Positions 63,001 to 64,000 of a stretch of 64,000 bases of DNA are shown piece by piece. Both the position numbers and the translations under genes were made by a program. Below the pieces are notes generated by a model. The model was given only the letters and a program-made list of their open reading frames with translations, was not told the DNA's origin and searched no databases. The stretch's first letter is position 1, and each line of letters begins with the position of its first letter. The DNA is from Pseudodesulfovibrio cashew (GTDB taxonomy: Bacteria > Desulfobacterota > Desulfovibrionia > Desulfovibrionales > Desulfovibrionaceae): assembly GCF_009762795.1 (NCBI RefSeq), contig NZ_CP046400.1:1899501-1963500 (forward strand), written 5' to 3'.

Positions 63001-64000
63001 TGTCGTCAGCGCCTGCCAGGATGTCGGCCTCGCTGATGGTGATGGAACCGGAGTCCTCGTCCATGGACAGCGCCGCGGTGTCGGAGACCGTCGGGTCGTC
63101 GTTGACCGCCGCCACTACCACCGAGCCGGAGCCGGTGGCCTCGCCGCCCGCGCCGTCGGTGACGGTGAAGGAGTAGTCCACGGTGCCGTTGAAGTTGGCT
63201 GCCGGGGTGAAAGTCCAGGTGCCGTCGCCGTTGTCGGTCAGGGTGCCGTCGCCTGCGTTGGCCAGGGCGATGGTTGCCACGGACACGGTGTCGCCGTCGA
63301 TGTCGTCAGCGCCTGCCAGGATGTCGGCCTCGCTGATGGTGATGGAACCGGAATCCTCGTCCATGGACAGCGCTGCGGTGTCGGAGACCGTCGGGTCGTC
63401 GTTGACCGCCGCCACCACCACCGAGCCGGAGCCGGTGGCCTCGCCGCCCGCGCCGTCGGTGACGGTGAAGGAGTAGTCCACGGTGCCGTTGAAGTTGGCG
63501 GCCGGGGTGAAGGTCCAGGTGCCGTCGCCGTTGTCGGTCAGGGTGCCGTCGCCTGCGTTGGTCAGGGCGATGGTCGCCACGGACACGGTGTCGCCGTCGA
63601 TATCGGCCGCGCCGGCCAGGATGTCGGCCTCGCTGATGGTGATGGAACCGGAATCCTCGTCCATGGACAGCGCCGCGGTGTCGGAGACGGTCGGGTCGTC
63701 GTTGACCGCCGCCACTACCACCGAGCCGGAGCCGGTGGCCTCGCCGCCCGCGCCGTCGGTGACGGTGAAGGAGTAATCCACGGTGCCGTTGAAGTTGGCT
63801 GCCGGGGTGAAGGTCCAGGTGCCGTCGCCGTTGTCGGTCAGGGTGCCGTCGCCGGCGTTGGCCAGGGCGATGGTTGCCACGGACACGGTGTCGCCGTCGA
63901 TGTCGTCAGCGCCTGCCAGGATGTCGGCCTCACTGATGGTGATGGAACCGGAGTCCTCGTCCATGGACAGCGCCGCGGTGTCGGAGACCGTCGGGTCGTC
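60095..64000 (-). CDS. Giant type I secreted RTX adhesin with cadherin-like tandem repeats (N-terminus beyond window)
   Basis: 1301 codons, open to the window's right edge, so the start and any retention domain are missing. Residues nearest the edge are six copies of a 100-residue Tandem-95/VCBS-cadherin-like unit (MDEDSGSITISEADIL, TFTPAANFNGTVDYSFTV, GSVVVAAVNDDPTV). Then one divergent unit, a unique region with a possible DUF4114-like part (FLIPDGASHDLDGEGRL, SWFDDDDFDDLTISL), and RTX nonapeptides (GGDGDDILLGGDGNDTIHGGAG). The C-terminus (DDLIQYIIDSGNNC) carries the secretion signal region. It is probably the substrate of the exporter at 32.7 kb and of the LapG-like protease. Confidence 0.92.
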   Translation of the reverse strand, partial: DDPTVSDTAALSMDEDSGSITISEADILAGADDIDGDTVSVATIALANAGDGTLTDNGDGTWTFTPAANFNGTVDYSFTVTDGAGGEATGSGSVVVAAVNDDPTVSDTAALSMDEDSGSITISEADILAGAADIDGDTVSVATIALTNAGDGTLTDNGDGTWTFTPAANFNGTVDYSFTVTDGAGGEATGSGSVVVAAVNDDPTVSDTAALSMDEDSGSITISEADILAGADDIDGDTVSVATIALANAGDGTLTDNGDGTWTFTPAANFNGTVDYSFTVTDGAGGEATGSGSVVVAAVNDDPTVSDTAALSMDEDSGSITISEADILAGADDIDGDTVSVATIALANAGDGTLTDNGDGTWTFTPAANFNGTVDYSFTVTDGAGGEATGSGSVVVAAVNDDPTVSDTAALSMDEDSGSITISEADILAGADDIDGDTVSVATIALANAGDGTLTDNGDGTWTFTPAANFNGTVDYSFTVTDGAGGEATGSGSVVVAAVNDDPTVSDTAALSMDEDSGSITISEADILAGAADIDGDTVSVATIALANAGDGTLTDNGDGTWTFTPAQNFNGTVDYSFTVTDGAGGEATGSGSVVVAAVNDDPVAVDDEFGTITVQPGHTISVDTPIGSEPHDVVQQWAESGVNVRIFTGNALEQDSWTTNPAMQISGKNVNADYTQGAEYAGLGISSPGDIDGGEIDILRGFEWYENNYNEVMTVSFDEGKETVSLELAALFDGIRYDDGNVETARIAVYGEPTGDSDQPTLLGYLDVRADDNGQVIIHGADESHGDQILGTASVTQGEYDGLVDIVLESSDFGGHDITMVALTPLDNFSLLSQANNSDFLLKSVTATTGPSVEGTYTEGETIHLTTADLLASDSDADGDILSVASVGSAANGTVSMDEDGNITFTPDDGFFGRATFEYTVEDGNGGTDTATVTLNIAPANAVEVTGQNVVFEDQHAGYHNMLGIYSVVNGKPSDPEIILNDSRDASMIGEVLKTFAGDEDVRFFLIPDGASHDLDGEGRLDFVQSHGHWELSVSSTDGHTEYVDVQFDDPAFNSRFEEATFDLPTGMRAGLSVDPGETEIVHTDDQTSWFDDDDFDDLTISLSGSESGVFNGTDGDDAAMGADGNDTLYGEGGDDFLSGDAGNDLLVGGDGDDILLGGDGNDTIHGGAGSDLINGGAGDDFIAPESGGDSITTGEGADTLFIDHSVLDNGGGDIVVNDFQLGNDALELGEGMTVKDITSGSDNSINYTEVLVGDEHGNDVVVRLLGVSQTDISSHQSDVAAEHQGDDLIQYIIDSGNNC
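62200..64000 (-). repeat. Six near-identical 300-bp direct repeats in the adhesin gene
   Basis: Period exactly 300 bases: the phrase CGGTGCCGTTGAAGTT falls at 62281, 62581, 62881, 63181, 63481 and 63781. Neighbouring copies differ at only a few positions, mostly silent (for example GCCGCC/GCTGCG and TCGTCAGCG/TCGGCCGCA). The array continues past the window. Confidence 0.95.

Overview
The window looks like chromosome of a sulfate-reducing Desulfovibrionales bacterium (Desulfovibrio/Pseudodesulfovibrio type). This is an inference from the mix of high-GC, tightly packed genes: anaerobic ribonucleotide reductase nrdG-nrdD, a nitroreductase with ferredoxin clusters, a NifA-like sigma-54 activator, an OlsF-like bifunctional acyltransferase and a large type I secreted RTX adhesin. 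No rRNA, tRNA, CRISPR array or intact transposon was found.

Layout. 0-4.1 kb: glycosyltransferase end (minus), then a plus-strand run of PPOX-family flavoprotein, SGNH hydrolase, threonine aldolase and LOG-family hydrolase, followed by a parvulin and a decayed second copy of the LOG C-terminus. 4.3-9.2 kb: a PEP-CTERM protein, then minus-strand genes (CxxC thioredoxin-fold protein, OlsF-like enzyme, a 113-residue unknown) with a four-copy 160-bp tandem repeat between the first two. 9.7-11.7 kb: groES-groEL. 11.8-15.8 kb: a gene-poor stretch with a ~665-bp dispersed element (inverted partner at 46.0-46.6 kb), a Ser/Thr-rich unknown, a second PEP-CTERM protein, and a TetR regulator with two palindromic operators. 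16-23.9 kb: housekeeping and metabolism (glnS, ferredoxin-nitroreductase, ADP-forming acyl-CoA synthetase) plus two orphan periplasmic binding proteins.

24-31.4 kb is a signalling cluster: a membrane histidine kinase, three stand-alone receiver proteins, a PEP-synthase-like phosphohistidine protein whose C-terminus does not resemble the usual PEP-binding barrel, and a GAF/AAA+/Fis sigma-54 activator. 32.7-39.8 kb is a type I secretion and adhesin-control operon: LapB-like ABC exporter, HlyD-type adaptor, LapG-like periplasmic cysteine protease, and a two-TM PAS/HD-GYP protein whose HD-GYP metal ligands are mostly substituted. The TolC-family outer-membrane partner (58.6-60.0 kb) and the probable substrate, a giant repeat adhesin (60.1 kb to the window edge), lie 20 kb downstream on the other strand. 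Together these could form a Lap-type adhesin retention/release system in which a catalytically inactive HD-GYP protein takes the role of LapD; this is the most interesting object in the window.

In between are an RND efflux pair (39.9-44.2 kb), DUF1844 and argC, nrdGD, a DUF6765-like protein, a metallophosphoesterase, a MarR-controlled C_GCAxxG_C_C protein with two matching palindromes, and a FadR/LldR-like operon of FMN hydroxy-acid oxidase, TauE/SafE transporter and MATE transporter.
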